64,000 nt of DNA from Clostridium_AM tanneri (GCF_033659955.1 NZ_JARUJP010000001.1:1-64000), one strand, 5' to 3'; shown: positions 18,263 through 27,461, counted from the stretch's first letter. Made by a program: numbers and translations. The notes: generated from the sequence alone by a model not told the origin.

Positions 18263-18880
18263 CTAAGCAGTTACTCCTTTATTTGCTTTTTTCTTAAGCT
18301 TACGATTATTTAAAAGAGCCATTAATATTCCTAGTGTGAAGAAGGCACCTGGAGCTAGTATCATTATAAGCGCTGGCTGGAATGATGCTGGCATCACATG
18401 AGCACCAAATAATTTTCCTGTACCAAATAATTCTCTAATCATACCTATTATAACTAGTGAAGCTGTAAAGCCTAATCCTTGTCCAAGACCATCAAATAAT
18501 GATGGAACTGGGCTGTTTTTACTTGCATAGGCTTCTGCTCTTCCTAATATAACACAGTTAACAACTATTAGAGGAATAAAAATTCCAAGTGATTTGTATA
18601 GTGCTGGAACAAATCCCTGCATTAAGAAATCAATTAAAGTAACGAATCCTGCAATAACAACTATAAAAGCTGGTAGTCTAACTTCATCTGGAATAAACTT
18701 TCTAAGTAGTGATATAGCTAAGTTTGAACCCATTAAAACAACAGTACTTGCAAGTCCCATACCTATACCATTTATAGCACTTGTTGTTACTGCTAGAGTA
18801 GGACACATAGCAAGAACCTGAACGAATATTACATTCTCGGTTATTATTCCATTTTTCAATCTTTCCCATAAAACGCCCAT
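18263..18880 (-). CDS. rnfE: Rnf complex subunit RnfE (operon 2)
   Basis: 205-residue membrane subunit homologous to RnfA and its partner in the intramembrane Fe-S site. Seen are GIITENVIFVQVLAMCPTLA (Cys ~residue 26), VNCVILGRAEAYASKN and SLFDGLGQGLGFTASLVIIG. The ATG overlaps the rnfG stop by one base, so translation is coupled. The C-terminus is Lys-rich (KLKKKANKG) and cytosolic. Confidence 0.96.
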   Translation of the reverse strand: MGVLWERLKNGIITENVIFVQVLAMCPTLAVTTSAINGIGMGLASTVVLMGSNLAISLLRKFIPDEVRLPAFIVVIAGFVTLIDFLMQGFVPALYKSLGIFIPLIVVNCVILGRAEAYASKNSPVPSLFDGLGQGLGFTASLVIIGMIRELFGTGKLFGAHVMPASFQPALIMILAPGAFFTLGILMALLNNRKLKKKANKGVTA

Positions 18881-19443
18881 TATTTTTGTCCTCCCTTCAA
18901 CTCGCTCTTATAATACTCAACAGCTTCATTAACTCCCTTTGTTACAGCCTTTGAAGTGATTGTTGAACCAGTAATTGCTTGAATTTCATTTTCACTAGTT
19001 ACCGGTCTCTTTACAACTTCGAGAGCTTTGTCTGTAGCTTTGTCCTTATACTGGTCTGAAAATGCTGGTTCAGTAGCATTAGCTCCAAGACCTGGAGTTT
19101 CTGAGTGAGATAAAATCTTTATTCCCTGAACCTTTCCATCTGTAGATACACCAACCATCATCGTAATGGCTCCAGCATATCCCTTTGGAGTTACTTTTAT
19201 AGCATATCCTTCTGTTTTTTCAGAACTTTTTCCTTCATTTACTTCTATAACATCACCTTTTGGTGAAATTTCTAATTTATTAAACTGCTCTGCCTTTGGC
19301 AAAATTAACTTCATAGCTTCAGAGTTAGCTTTTTTTTGCTGTTCAGCGATTGGTTTTTCTGTTACCGCGTGAGCTGCACCAAGTATAGCTCCTGCCATTC
19401 CAGCTACTATAAATAATCTTAATGCTAATTTAAATATTTTCAT
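18880..19443 (-). CDS. rnfG: Rnf complex subunit RnfG (operon 2), covalent-FMN subunit
   Basis: 187 residues: one N-terminal helix, then an extracytoplasmic FMN-binding domain with ISHSETPGLGANA-type (ILSHSETPGLG) and the flavinylation motif ITGSTITSKAVTKG near residues 157-170. The usual motif is S/T-G-A-T-x-T/S; here Ala is Ser, while the Thr acceptor is kept. ApbE attaches FMN in this family, and no apbE is present in the window. The start overlaps the rnfD stop by one base. Confidence 0.95.
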   Translation of the reverse strand: MKIFKLALRLFIVAGMAGAILGAAHAVTEKPIAEQQKKANSEAMKLILPKAEQFNKLEISPKGDVIEVNEGKSSEKTEGYAIKVTPKGYAGAITMMVGVSTDGKVQGIKILSHSETPGLGANATEPAFSDQYKDKATDKALEVVKRPVTSENEIQAITGSTITSKAVTKGVNEAVEYYKSELKGGQK

Positions 19444-20444
19444 TATTTCACCCCCTGAGTACCAAACACACGTGGAGCTGTATATTTATCAATTAGTGGT
19501 ACTGCTAAGTTCATTATTAATATTGAGTAAGATACTCCCTCTGGATATCCTCCAAATATACGAATTACAGTTGATAAAAGTCCACATCCAAATCCAAATA
19601 TAATTTGTCCCTTTGTAGTCATAGGTGAGGTAGTATAATCTGTAGCCATAAAGAAGGCTCCAAGCATTAGTCCACCAGTAAATATTTCATATAATCCATT
19701 ACCTGTCATAAATCCTTGTCTTCCTATTACTGTAGTTAAAACTAAAACTGTACCTATATAAGTTACTGGTATATGCCATGTAATTATGCGTTTATAGAGC
19801 AAATATGCCGCTCCTATAATTAGTGCAATTGCTGACGTTTCTCCTATAGAACCACCTATATGTCCTAAAAATACTGATGAAAGGCTTGGTAGTGCTCCTG
19901 GTTCATTTTTAAGTATTCCAAGTGGAGTAGCTCCAGTTATTCCATCTATAGTCCATGTAGTCATCGCTACAGGCCAAGATGCAAGTAGAAAAGCTCTTGC
20001 AGCAAGTGCTGGGTTTACGATATTTTGCCCAAGTCCACCAAATAGCTGTTTAACTACTATAACTGCAAACACTCCACCTATAGCAACCATCCATAATGGA
20101 AGTGATGGCGGTACGTTAAAAGCCAATAATAAACCAGTTACTACTGCACTGTAATCTCCTACAGTTACCTTTCTGCCTGTATACTTTTGCCACACAAATT
20201 CTGATGCCACACAGGATAAAATTGAAACCAATATTACTAAAAATGCTTGAAGTTTAAAGAAGTATATTCCTGCTAGCGTAGCCGGAACTAATGCTATTGT
20301 TACATCTCTCATAATAGATTGTATCGTTGAATTCGAACGAATATGAGGCGATGATGATAGTGTAAATATGCTATTCTTTTTTACAGAAGTATCCGCTTCT
20401 TTATTTTTAATTTCCGCAGCTTCTACCTTTGTTACTTGAGTCAT
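19443..20444 (-). CDS. rnfD: Rnf complex subunit RnfD (operon 2)
   Basis: The ATG at 20444 is chosen (AAGGAG 10 nt upstream); an upstream GTG at 20453 abuts the RBS. The 333-residue NQR2/RnfD-type membrane subunit has about ten helices and a covalent FMN on Thr in GITGATPLG (~residue 170). An extra polar N-terminal stretch of about 25 residues (VEAAEIKNKEADTSVKKN) precedes the conserved SSSPHIRSNSTI; RnfD of operon 1 lacks it. It takes part in coupling electron flow to Na+ or H+ export. Confidence 0.95.
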   Translation of the reverse strand: MTQVTKVEAAEIKNKEADTSVKKNSIFTLSSSPHIRSNSTIQSIMRDVTIALVPATLAGIYFFKLQAFLVILVSILSCVASEFVWQKYTGRKVTVGDYSAVVTGLLLAFNVPPSLPLWMVAIGGVFAVIVVKQLFGGLGQNIVNPALAARAFLLASWPVAMTTWTIDGITGATPLGILKNEPGALPSLSSVFLGHIGGSIGETSAIALIIGAAYLLYKRIITWHIPVTYIGTVLVLTTVIGRQGFMTGNGLYEIFTGGLMLGAFFMATDYTTSPMTTKGQIIFGFGCGLLSTVIRIFGGYPEGVSYSILIMNLAVPLIDKYTAPRVFGTQGVK

Positions 20445-20462
20445 TAAAGTCACACTCCTTAT

Positions 20463-21788
20463 TTATTTTCTCTTACTGGCTAAGACTGTTCTTTTTGTAT
20501 TACGTATAGTCTGAATTAAATGACGTTTTGCTGGACAAGAGAATGTACAACATCCACATTCTATACAGTCTAATCCATGATCTGCTTCAAAAGCATCTAA
20601 ATTATTTCTTCTAGAGGATGAGTCAAGGAAAGATGGAATTAGATTCATCGGGCACGCTTGTACACATTTTCCACATCTTATACATGGTGATTCCTCTGGA
20701 AGTACTGCTTGCTTATCTGTAAGACATAATATTCCTGATGTCCCCTTAACTACTGGTAAATCAAGCATTGAAACGGTCATTCCCATCATTGGTCCACCAG
20801 CTATAACCTTAGTAGGTTCTTCTTTAAAACCACCACAGGCTTCTATAAGTTCCATCCAGTTAGTTCCAAGTTTAACTCTTAGATTTTTAGGTTCCTTTAC
20901 AGCTTCTCCAGTTACTGTAACAACTCTTGTCATAAGAGGTCTTCCAAGAACTACAGCATTATAAATTTCTCTAACTGTATCTACGTTTTGTACAATACAT
21001 CCAGCATCTGCCGGTAACTTTCCTGAAGGCACCTCCCTGCTAGTAACAGCATAAATTAACTGTTTTTCAGCACCTTGAGGGTATTTAGTCTTTAATACCT
21101 TTACTTCTATATTAGATGCATCCTTTGCACCCTTTACAGCTTTTTCCATAACTTCTACTGCATCCATCTTATTATTTTCAATGGCAATATAACCTTTTGC
21201 TTCAGGGAAAAGCTTTAGGATTATCTTTAATCCTTCAACTATATACTCACTTTCCTCCAGCATCATTCTATGGTCACAAGTTAGATAAGGCTCACATTCT
21301 GCTCCATTTACAATTATACTGTCAATTTTCTTATCTGGCGGAGGTGATAACTTAACATGAGTAGGAAAACCTGCTCCACCCATACCAACTATTCCTGCTT
21401 CTTGTATCAATTTTATTATTTCTTCCTTAGAAAGGTCCTTGTAACTCCCTGGCTTAGCAAATTCAACTTCTTCATAGTTACCATCATTTTCAACTATAAT
21501 TGCATTTACTTTTGTTCCACCAGATGTAAATACAGGAGAAACATTTTTAACAGTTCCTGAGATACTGCTGAAAATTGGTGATGAAACAAAGCCCTTAGCC
21601 TCTCCTATTTTTTGGCCAACTAGAACTCTATCGCCTTTTTTTACCAAAGGATCGCAAGGGGCACCTATATGCTGAGACATTGGAAATACTAAGTCTCCCT
21701 TTGGTAATAGCTCTTCAATCTGTTTGTTTTCTGTAAAATGCTTACCATGAGGTGGATGTACACCCTTTTTAAAAGTCAGTAAATTCAT
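20463..21788 (-). CDS. rnfC: Rnf complex subunit RnfC (operon 2), NADH-binding
   Basis: 441-residue peripheral subunit that reduces NAD+. The N-terminus FKKGVHPPHGKHFTENKQI is typical. The flavin/NADH domain shows GIVGMGGAGFPTHVKL (~residues 134-149) and NGAECEPYLTCDHRMM. Two [4Fe-4S] motifs follow near the C-terminus: CIRCGKCVQACPMNLIPSFL and CIECGCCTFSCPAKRH. First gene of operon 2, with a leader of about 400 nt from the candidate promoter at 22194-22221. RBS AGGAGG. Confidence 0.96.
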   Translation of the reverse strand: MNLLTFKKGVHPPHGKHFTENKQIEELLPKGDLVFPMSQHIGAPCDPLVKKGDRVLVGQKIGEAKGFVSSPIFSSISGTVKNVSPVFTSGGTKVNAIIVENDGNYEEVEFAKPGSYKDLSKEEIIKLIQEAGIVGMGGAGFPTHVKLSPPPDKKIDSIIVNGAECEPYLTCDHRMMLEESEYIVEGLKIILKLFPEAKGYIAIENNKMDAVEVMEKAVKGAKDASNIEVKVLKTKYPQGAEKQLIYAVTSREVPSGKLPADAGCIVQNVDTVREIYNAVVLGRPLMTRVVTVTGEAVKEPKNLRVKLGTNWMELIEACGGFKEEPTKVIAGGPMMGMTVSMLDLPVVKGTSGILCLTDKQAVLPEESPCIRCGKCVQACPMNLIPSFLDSSSRRNNLDAFEADHGLDCIECGCCTFSCPAKRHLIQTIRNTKRTVLASKRK

Positions 21789-22370
21789 TTTAATCCTCCT
21801 ATCTTTATTGTTGACACTTTTTTAACAATTGCAAGATTTTTCAACAATTTTTTTAAAATTTATGCAGTATTTTCTTATTATTTTTATTTTTTTATGAAAC
21901 TTTTGTCTCAATTTAATCTTTTTTTACTGCATTTGGTGTTGTCTATCAAGTAAAATATAAAAATATAGACTTGCTTTGCATACGCTGTAACTAACTGTAG
22001 TACTAATTGAATACATATTGAGAATTGATAAAAGGTTGAGCATTAAAGAAACTTAGAGCTTATACTATGACTATAGCATATATGTTTTTAAGCTGTACTA
22101 TCTAGGATACTTGCTGCTGTATCAATCATATTAGCATAAATTTCATTAATGCATTATAAAAAGCTTTTTGTCGATATACTGTTCTCACTTGTAATTATAC
22201 TTGTTAAAAATTTAATTACAATAGCTTTTCGCAAACGTTTTCTATGCAATAATCCAAAATCATTCAAATTTTATTACCAATGAAGTAAAATATATGAACA
22301 AAAGCCAACTTTCTTTAATTGTACTTAAATTTATTAAACTTCATTAGTACTAATACAAAACAAACATAAT
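21789..22370 (-). other. Leader and promoter region of rnf operon 2
   Basis: AT-rich and without a credible gene. It holds the candidate promoter at 22194-22221. The roughly 400-nt leader includes short self-complementary stretches (AAAAGCTTTT near 22159) and, near the RBS, two inverted TTGTTGA/TTAACAA half-sites at 21809-21829 spaced 7 nt apart. I recognise no riboswitch in it. Confidence 0.5.
22194..22221 (-). promoter_or_regulatory. Candidate promoter of rnf operon 2, shared with operon 1
   Basis: On the minus strand TTGTAA (22221-22216), a 16-nt spacer and TATAAT (22199-22194). It is framed by an inverted repeat TGTAATTA/TAATTACA (22190-22197, 22213-22220). A block of about 33 nt here differs at one internal position from the one at 28199-28231 ahead of rnf operon 1. 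The spacer contains TTAACAA on the minus strand, a half-site like that of Rex. Confidence 0.6.
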
Positions 22371-22426
22371 AAAAAACCTTCAGAAGGTTAACAGATTAAA
22401 ATCTGTTGAACTCCTGAAGGTTTTTT
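22371..22426 (-). terminator. Terminator of rnf operon 1
   Basis: An outer 13-bp perfect stem (AAAAAACCTTCAG with CTGAAGGTTTTTT) encloses a second hairpin AACAGATT/AATCTGTT. The minus-strand end is a run of T. It lies 5 nt beyond the rnfB stop, so the two rnf operons are separate transcription units. Confidence 0.9.
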
Positions 22427-22430
22427 AAAT

Positions 22431-23291
22431 TTAATTGGAATTATTAGAAGCAATCTCTTGTTGACTCTCTACTATGGTTTTAACTCCTTCTGCTGCTTTA
22501 ATAGCTCCCGTTGGACACTTAAGTACACAGGTAGGGTTATCACATTTTTCAATACATATATGAGAGTCTACCACTGCCAGGTTATTTTCCACCTTTACAG
22601 CATCATGAGGACAATTTTTTGCACAAATTCCACAGCCAATGCAAGAAATATCACAGAGTTTTCTCGCTACAGCTCCTTTGTCTTTTGAATTACAGTTAAT
22701 ACTCACTGGCGATCCTATAGGCACCATATGCATAACTTTTTTAGGACAAACTGTTTCGCATTTTCCACATCCAGTACATTTTTTTTCGTTAACTATAGGC
22801 AATCCTTCTTCACTCATTGTCATTGCACCAAAAGGACAGTTTTTAACACAAGTTCCAAAACCTAAGCAACCATACTGACAGCCTTTAGGACCCCCTTGAA
22901 GTAAGCCTGCTGCAACACAATCTTCTATTCCTTGATACTTATAATTTCTAATTGCTTTGCTATGACTGCCAGCACATCTTACTTGAGCAACCCTTGGCTC
23001 AACCTCCGGAGCAACTTTTCCTGTAAGTTCAGCAACCATATTGGCTACTGGCTTTTTACCAGGTATACAAAGATTAGGAGGTACATCAGCGTCTAAGACT
23101 ACTGCCTCAGCATAGCCTGCACAACCAGCATAACCACAGGCACCACACTGCCCCTTTGGCAGTATGTCTTCTACCATGTGAATAAGTGGGTTTACTTCCA
23201 CAGCAAACTTTTTGTTAACATAGGCTAGAACAAAACCAAATATTAGACCTACAATAGTCATTACAATTAAAACTAAAATTGGAGTACTCAT
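22431..23291 (-). CDS. rnfB: Rnf complex subunit RnfB (operon 1), unusual last Fe-S motif
   Basis: 286-residue ferredoxin-oxidising subunit of a second Rnf complex. N-terminal helix, then QCGACGYAGCAGYA with C later at CIPGKK. Ferredoxin-type motifs: CQYGCLGFGTCVKNCPFG, CTGCGKCETVCPKK, CIGCGICAKNCPHD and finally CIEKCDNPTCVLKCPTG. The last has CxxxCxxxxCxxxC spacing, three residues longer than the CxxCxxCxxxC of the paralogue in operon 2. This may change the cluster's potential or protect it; the consequence is not known. The tail after residue ~265 is polar. Confidence 0.96.
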   Translation of the reverse strand: MSTPILVLIVMTIVGLIFGFVLAYVNKKFAVEVNPLIHMVEDILPKGQCGACGYAGCAGYAEAVVLDADVPPNLCIPGKKPVANMVAELTGKVAPEVEPRVAQVRCAGSHSKAIRNYKYQGIEDCVAAGLLQGGPKGCQYGCLGFGTCVKNCPFGAMTMSEEGLPIVNEKKCTGCGKCETVCPKKVMHMVPIGSPVSINCNSKDKGAVARKLCDISCIGCGICAKNCPHDAVKVENNLAVVDSHICIEKCDNPTCVLKCPTGAIKAAEGVKTIVESQQEIASNNSN

Positions 23292-23306
23292 TTCCTCAGC
23301 TCCTTT

Positions 23307-23888
23307 CTAAATTGCGATCATGCCGGAAAAACCAAGGAAGGCTAATGCCAGCATTCCAGCTAAGATAAACGCAATTCCTAATCCCTCTAGAGGTTTAGGC
23401 ACATCTGCCAGTCTTAACTTTTCTCTTAAACTTGCCATAAGAATTATTGCTAGTGCAAATCCTAGTCCTGAGCCTATAGCATGAACTACGCTCTTTAAAA
23501 AGGAATAGTTAGACTCTGCATTTAATAGTGGTACTCCAAGAACAACACAGTTTGTAGCTATTAATAGCAAATAGATTCCCCACATATTATATAAGGCTGG
23601 CGCTTGCTTTTTTATAATCGTTTCCAAAAGCTGAACAAAGCTTGCAATTAATAGAACAAATACCACAGTGGTTAAAAAAGTTAGATTATATGGCAGCAGT
23701 ACAAAATGGTATACAACCCAAGCAAGCATTGAGCTCAAGGTCATTACTGAGGTAACTGCCATACCCATACCAATAGAAGCATTTAAGTTTTTAGAAACTC
23801 CAAAGAAAATACATAGTCCTAAAAATCTCGTTAAAACAAAGTTATTTACAACTACAGCACTTATAAAAATAGTCAAATATTCACCCAT
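23307..23888 (-). CDS. rnfA: Rnf complex subunit RnfA (operon 1)
   Basis: 193-residue six-helix membrane subunit. Cysteines for the shared intramembrane Fe-S site are in TRFLGLCIFFGVSK (~residue 26) and ATNCVVLGVPL. It begins within the rnfE stop codon (one-base overlap) and rnfB follows after 15 nt. By eye it shares about half of its residues with RnfA of operon 2, so the duplication is old or the operons have different origins. Confidence 0.96.
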   Translation of the reverse strand: MGEYLTIFISAVVVNNFVLTRFLGLCIFFGVSKNLNASIGMGMAVTSVMTLSSMLAWVVYHFVLLPYNLTFLTTVVFVLLIASFVQLLETIIKKQAPALYNMWGIYLLLIATNCVVLGVPLLNAESNYSFLKSVVHAIGSGLGFALAIILMASLREKLRLADVPKPLEGLGIAFILAGMLALAFLGFSGMIAI

Positions 23889-24511
23889 TAAGCTTCACCC
23901 CTCTCAGCTTGAAGTCTTGCAGAACGTTCTAGCATCATCTTATAGCCAGCTACCAAATATCCAATTAGTATGAAACCTCCAGGAGGAAGTATCATAATTA
24001 GAGCTGGATTATACCATGAACCTAATATGTGAATTCCGAATATAGTACCTGCTCCAAAAAGCTCTCGAATTATCCCTACTGAAACCATAGCTAATGCAAA
24101 GCCACATCCCATTCCTAAACCATCGAAGAAGGAAGGTATTACAGAATTCTTTGAAGCGAAAACTTCTGCACGAGCTAGAATAATAGCAAAAACAACTATA
24201 AGTGATAAATAAATACCTAATGCTTTATAAAGATGTGGGAAGTAAGCCTGTAGTACTAATTGAACTACAGTAACTATAGTTGCTATTGATGTAATGTAAA
24301 CCGGCACTCTAACTTTAGGATTTACTAACTTTCTAGTAAAGGATACCACAGTATTGTTTGCAGTTATAACAAATAACACTGATAGTCCCATGGTTAGAGC
24401 ATTTGTTGCCGTTGAAGTTACCGCTAATGCCGGACATAAACTAAGTGCAAGAACGAAAATAGGATTTTCTGCAATTATGCCTTTTTTAAATATATTCCAT
24501 AATTCTTTCAT
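23888..24511 (-). CDS. rnfE: Rnf complex subunit RnfE (operon 1)
   Basis: The ATG at 24511 is chosen because AGGAGG lies 8 nt upstream, giving 207 residues starting MKELWNIFKKGIIAENPIF. Fe-S cysteine in LALSLCPALAVTSTATNAL. SFFDGLGMGCGFALAMVSVG and ARAEVFASKN are family marks. The C-terminus is cytosolic and charged (LERSARLQAERGEA). Confidence 0.95.
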   Translation of the reverse strand: MKELWNIFKKGIIAENPIFVLALSLCPALAVTSTATNALTMGLSVLFVITANNTVVSFTRKLVNPKVRVPVYITSIATIVTVVQLVLQAYFPHLYKALGIYLSLIVVFAIILARAEVFASKNSVIPSFFDGLGMGCGFALAMVSVGIIRELFGAGTIFGIHILGSWYNPALIMILPPGGFILIGYLVAGYKMMLERSARLQAERGEA

Positions 24512-24512
24512 A

Positions 24513-25076
24513 CTACTTACCTCCTGCAAATTCTACAACTTGCTCTACAGCTTCTTTGACAGCCTTAGTTACTGCTCTTGATGAAATAGTAGCTCCTGTC
24601 ATAGCTTGTATATTATCAGTATTAGATTTATCCTTTGTAACTTCTAATGCTTTAGCTTCTTTATCTTTAAACTGATTCTTAAAAGGATCTTTACTTGCAT
24701 TGTCACCTAAACCCGGTGTCTCGTTATGAGATATAATCTCATAACCTATAACTTTTCCTTGTGGTGTAACAGCCACAAGCATTTTTATTGCTCCACCATA
24801 ACCTTTACTTTCTGATGGAACTACGTAGGCAATGGTTTTTCCACCCTGCTGTGCTTCAAACCACTCCTTTTTACCATCTATAGCCTTAAAATTTTCTGCA
24901 TCCTTAACTAAGGATTTCATTGATTGATTTTTCATCACAACCGCTTTTTCTTTGGCAATAGGATTAGTTACAAAGTAAACTGCTGCAATTATTGCCCCAG
25001 ATATAAAACAGGCCGCAGCTAAATTCATTGTAATTTGGAAAATACTATACTTCTTTTCTATATGTTCAGCTGACAT
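24513..25076 (-). CDS. rnfG: Rnf complex subunit RnfG (operon 1), covalent-FMN subunit
   Basis: 187 residues with one N-terminal helix (residues ~15-37) and an extracytoplasmic FMN domain. Visible are IISHNETPGLGDNASKDPF and the canonical flavinylation motif MTGATISSRAV near residue 159. ApbE-dependent FMN attachment to the Thr is expected; apbE is not in the window. RBS GGAGGT precedes the ATG; rnfD ends 5 nt before. Confidence 0.96.
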   Translation of the reverse strand: MSAEHIEKKYSIFQITMNLAAACFISGAIIAAVYFVTNPIAKEKAVVMKNQSMKSLVKDAENFKAIDGKKEWFEAQQGGKTIAYVVPSESKGYGGAIKMLVAVTPQGKVIGYEIISHNETPGLGDNASKDPFKNQFKDKEAKALEVTKDKSNTDNIQAMTGATISSRAVTKAVKEAVEQVVEFAGGK

Positions 25077-25081
25077 TTCAA

Positions 25082-26071
25082 TTACCTCCTTATCCCAAAT
25101 TTAACTGGAGGACATAGACGATCAATTAAAGGTGTAACACTGTTCATTAATAGTATTGAGTAACATACTCCTTCAGGATAACCACCCTTTAGTCTAATTA
25201 ACACAGTAAGAGCTCCAGCACCTACAGCAAAAATAATTTGTCCCTTTTTTGTAATTGGAATAGTAACCATATCTGTAGCCATAAAGAAAGCTCCTATTAT
25301 CAATCCTCCAGCCATTACATGGAATATAGGATCTCCTGTAAATAGCCCTGCTGGTCCGAATATCCATGTCAAAATAGCCACTGTACCAATCATAAAAACT
25401 GGCACTTGCCAATTGATGTATTTCTTATATATTAGATAAAGTCCACCAATAATTAATAATATTGTAGAAGTTTCCCCAATACTTCCATTACGAGTTCCAA
25501 TGAATAATGCCTTGTATAATTCTGAAGTTCCCCCAAAGGTCTCTAATAATTTTCCATACCCCTGCTGTTTCAATATATTTAATGGCGTAGCAGAAGTTAC
25601 TACATCGACACTAGTAGTAATTTTACTCCAGGTAGTCATAGCAATAGGCCATGAAACCATTAAAGCTGCTCTTCCTATATGAGCTGGGTTAAAAATGTTA
25701 TATCCCAGTCCTCCCATTGAATGTTTACAAATAACAATGGCTATAAAAGAACCAATGGCCATCATATAAGGTGGTAAGGTAGGTGGTACACACATTGCCA
25801 ATAACAAGCCAGTTAAAAAAGCACTTCCATCATTAATAGTTATTTCCTTACCCCTAACCTTTTGTACAAAATATTCACAGGCTACAGCAGCTAAAATACC
25901 TACTACCATTATAGTTAGAGCTGGTATTCCAAAATTATACACACCAAAAATAGCTGCAGGCGCTAGTGACGCACTGACACTCCACATTATTTTAGAAATA
26001 GATTCTTCTGCACGAATATGCGGTGATGTGGACACGGTTAATAGATTATCGTTAACTTTAATTTCAGCCAT
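25082..26071 (-). CDS. rnfD: Rnf complex subunit RnfD (operon 1)
   Basis: 329-residue NQR2/RnfD-type membrane subunit with about ten helices. The N-terminus is LTVSTSPHIRAEESISKIMW. The FMN-attachment segment reads VTSATPLNILKQ (~residues 164-175), with Ser where RnfD of operon 2 has Gly (ITGATPLG). The acceptor Thr is present in both. Other marks are GGLGYNIFNPAHIGRAALM and GGYPEGVCYSILLMN. It starts 13 nt after rnfC. Confidence 0.95.
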   Translation of the reverse strand: MAEIKVNDNLLTVSTSPHIRAEESISKIMWSVSASLAPAAIFGVYNFGIPALTIMVVGILAAVACEYFVQKVRGKEITINDGSAFLTGLLLAMCVPPTLPPYMMAIGSFIAIVICKHSMGGLGYNIFNPAHIGRAALMVSWPIAMTTWSKITTSVDVVTSATPLNILKQQGYGKLLETFGGTSELYKALFIGTRNGSIGETSTILLIIGGLYLIYKKYINWQVPVFMIGTVAILTWIFGPAGLFTGDPIFHVMAGGLIIGAFFMATDMVTIPITKKGQIIFAVGAGALTVLIRLKGGYPEGVCYSILLMNSVTPLIDRLCPPVKFGIRR

Positions 26072-26084
26072 TTTAAATCACCTC

Positions 26085-27407
26085 CTACTTTTTAGCAGCC
26101 TGTGCTGCTGCGTTTTGAGCCTTACAGTACTTAATGTATTGAACAATGTTTCGCTTAGCTGGACATCCGTAAACACAACTTCCACATTCTACGCAATCTA
26201 ATAAGTTGAAATCTTCTTTAGCTTCTTGGTAAAGATTACGTTCTCCTAATATACTAAGCATACTTGGATTCAACCCCATAGGACAGGCATCTACGCATCG
26301 TCCACATCTTATACATGGTTTTTCCTTTCCAGAGTTAACATCTTCTTTGCTCAAAGCTAAAATTCCTGATACTCCTTTAATTACAGGAAGGTCTAAATTT
26401 GATTGTGCAAATCCCATCATTGGCCCACCCATAATAATTTTTTCTGGCGATTTTACAAGCCCTCCACAAAATTCTATAGCTTGGGCAAAAGTAGTACCAA
26501 TTCTTAGTACAAGATTCTTTGGTTCCTTTAAAGCTCCTCCACTAACTGTTGTAACTCTTTGAATTAGTGGGATTCCTTTTGTTACTGCATCACTTATAGC
26601 TATTACTGTACCAACATTTTGAACTACTACTCCTACCTCCATAGGCAGTCCTCCAGATGGAACTTCCCTACCAGTCAATATCTTTATAAGCATTTTTTCA
26701 GCACCTTGAGGATATTTAGTAGGAAGAGCAACTACCTTAACACTAGTCCCTTGAAAAGCTTTTTCCATAGTACTAATTGCATCGGGCTTGTTATCTTCAA
26801 TTCCAACAAAGCCCCTGTCAACTCCAAGAATTTTCATTACTATCAAAACTCCAGTTACTATCCGATCTGTATATTCAAGCATTGCCCTGTGGTCAGAGGT
26901 TAAATATGGCTCACATTCTGCTGCATTTAATATGAAGGTATCGATTTTTTTATCTTTTGGCGGAGCAAGTTTTACATGAGTAGGAAAGGTAGCTCCTCCC
27001 ATACCAACTATACCTGCTTCCCTAATAATACTGCGTAATTCATCTTCATTTAAGCCTTTCCACTCCCGTTCTATTGGTATTCCCTCTACCCATTGATCCA
27101 TTCCATCGTTTTCAATGACAATAGAAAGACACTTCCCAAACACTGGATGCGGATACTCTGATACATCAGTAACTTTACCGGAAATAGATGCATGTACATT
27201 ACTTGACACAAAGGCATCATTTTTGGCAATAACCTGTCCCTTTTTAACTTCATCTCCTTTATTAACTATTGGTGTACAGGGTGCTCCAATATGTTGTCTT
27301 ACCGGAATGATAACTTTGCTTGGCAGAGGAGCTATTTCAATGCTTTTCCCAGCTGTGTAATTTTTACGACCATTTGGGTGCACTCCACCACGAAAACTTC
27401 TTACCAT
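26085..27407 (-). CDS. rnfC: Rnf complex subunit RnfC (operon 1), NADH-binding
   Basis: 440 residues. The N-terminus SFRGGVHPNGRKNYTAGKSI is typical of RnfC. The NADH/FMN domain has GIVGMGGATFPTHVKLAPPK and NAAECEPYLTSDHRAML. The two [4Fe-4S] motifs are CIRCGRCVDACPMGLNPSML (~residue 365) and CVECGSCVYGCPAKRN (~404). An Ala-rich tail ends the protein. It begins 54 nt after the rseC-like gene, which probably leads the operon. Confidence 0.96.
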   Translation of the reverse strand: MVRSFRGGVHPNGRKNYTAGKSIEIAPLPSKVIIPVRQHIGAPCTPIVNKGDEVKKGQVIAKNDAFVSSNVHASISGKVTDVSEYPHPVFGKCLSIVIENDGMDQWVEGIPIEREWKGLNEDELRSIIREAGIVGMGGATFPTHVKLAPPKDKKIDTFILNAAECEPYLTSDHRAMLEYTDRIVTGVLIVMKILGVDRGFVGIEDNKPDAISTMEKAFQGTSVKVVALPTKYPQGAEKMLIKILTGREVPSGGLPMEVGVVVQNVGTVIAISDAVTKGIPLIQRVTTVSGGALKEPKNLVLRIGTTFAQAIEFCGGLVKSPEKIIMGGPMMGFAQSNLDLPVIKGVSGILALSKEDVNSGKEKPCIRCGRCVDACPMGLNPSMLSILGERNLYQEAKEDFNLLDCVECGSCVYGCPAKRNIVQYIKYCKAQNAAAQAAKK

Positions 27408-27461
27408 TTACAAATCCCCCTCTTGAAATGTTTTATGAAAATAATTTTAAACTTTGTTTTG

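Noticed and set aside
21809..21829. Rex-site-like inverted repeat TTGTTGA/TTAACAA near the rnfC RBS
   Set aside because: The half-sites are 7 nt apart; Rex sites need 4, so it does not fit the consensus.
25194..25412. 72-codon minus-strand frame inside rnfD
   Set aside because: Out-of-frame shadow of rnfD; the Arg/Tyr/Ser-rich product has no family resemblance.
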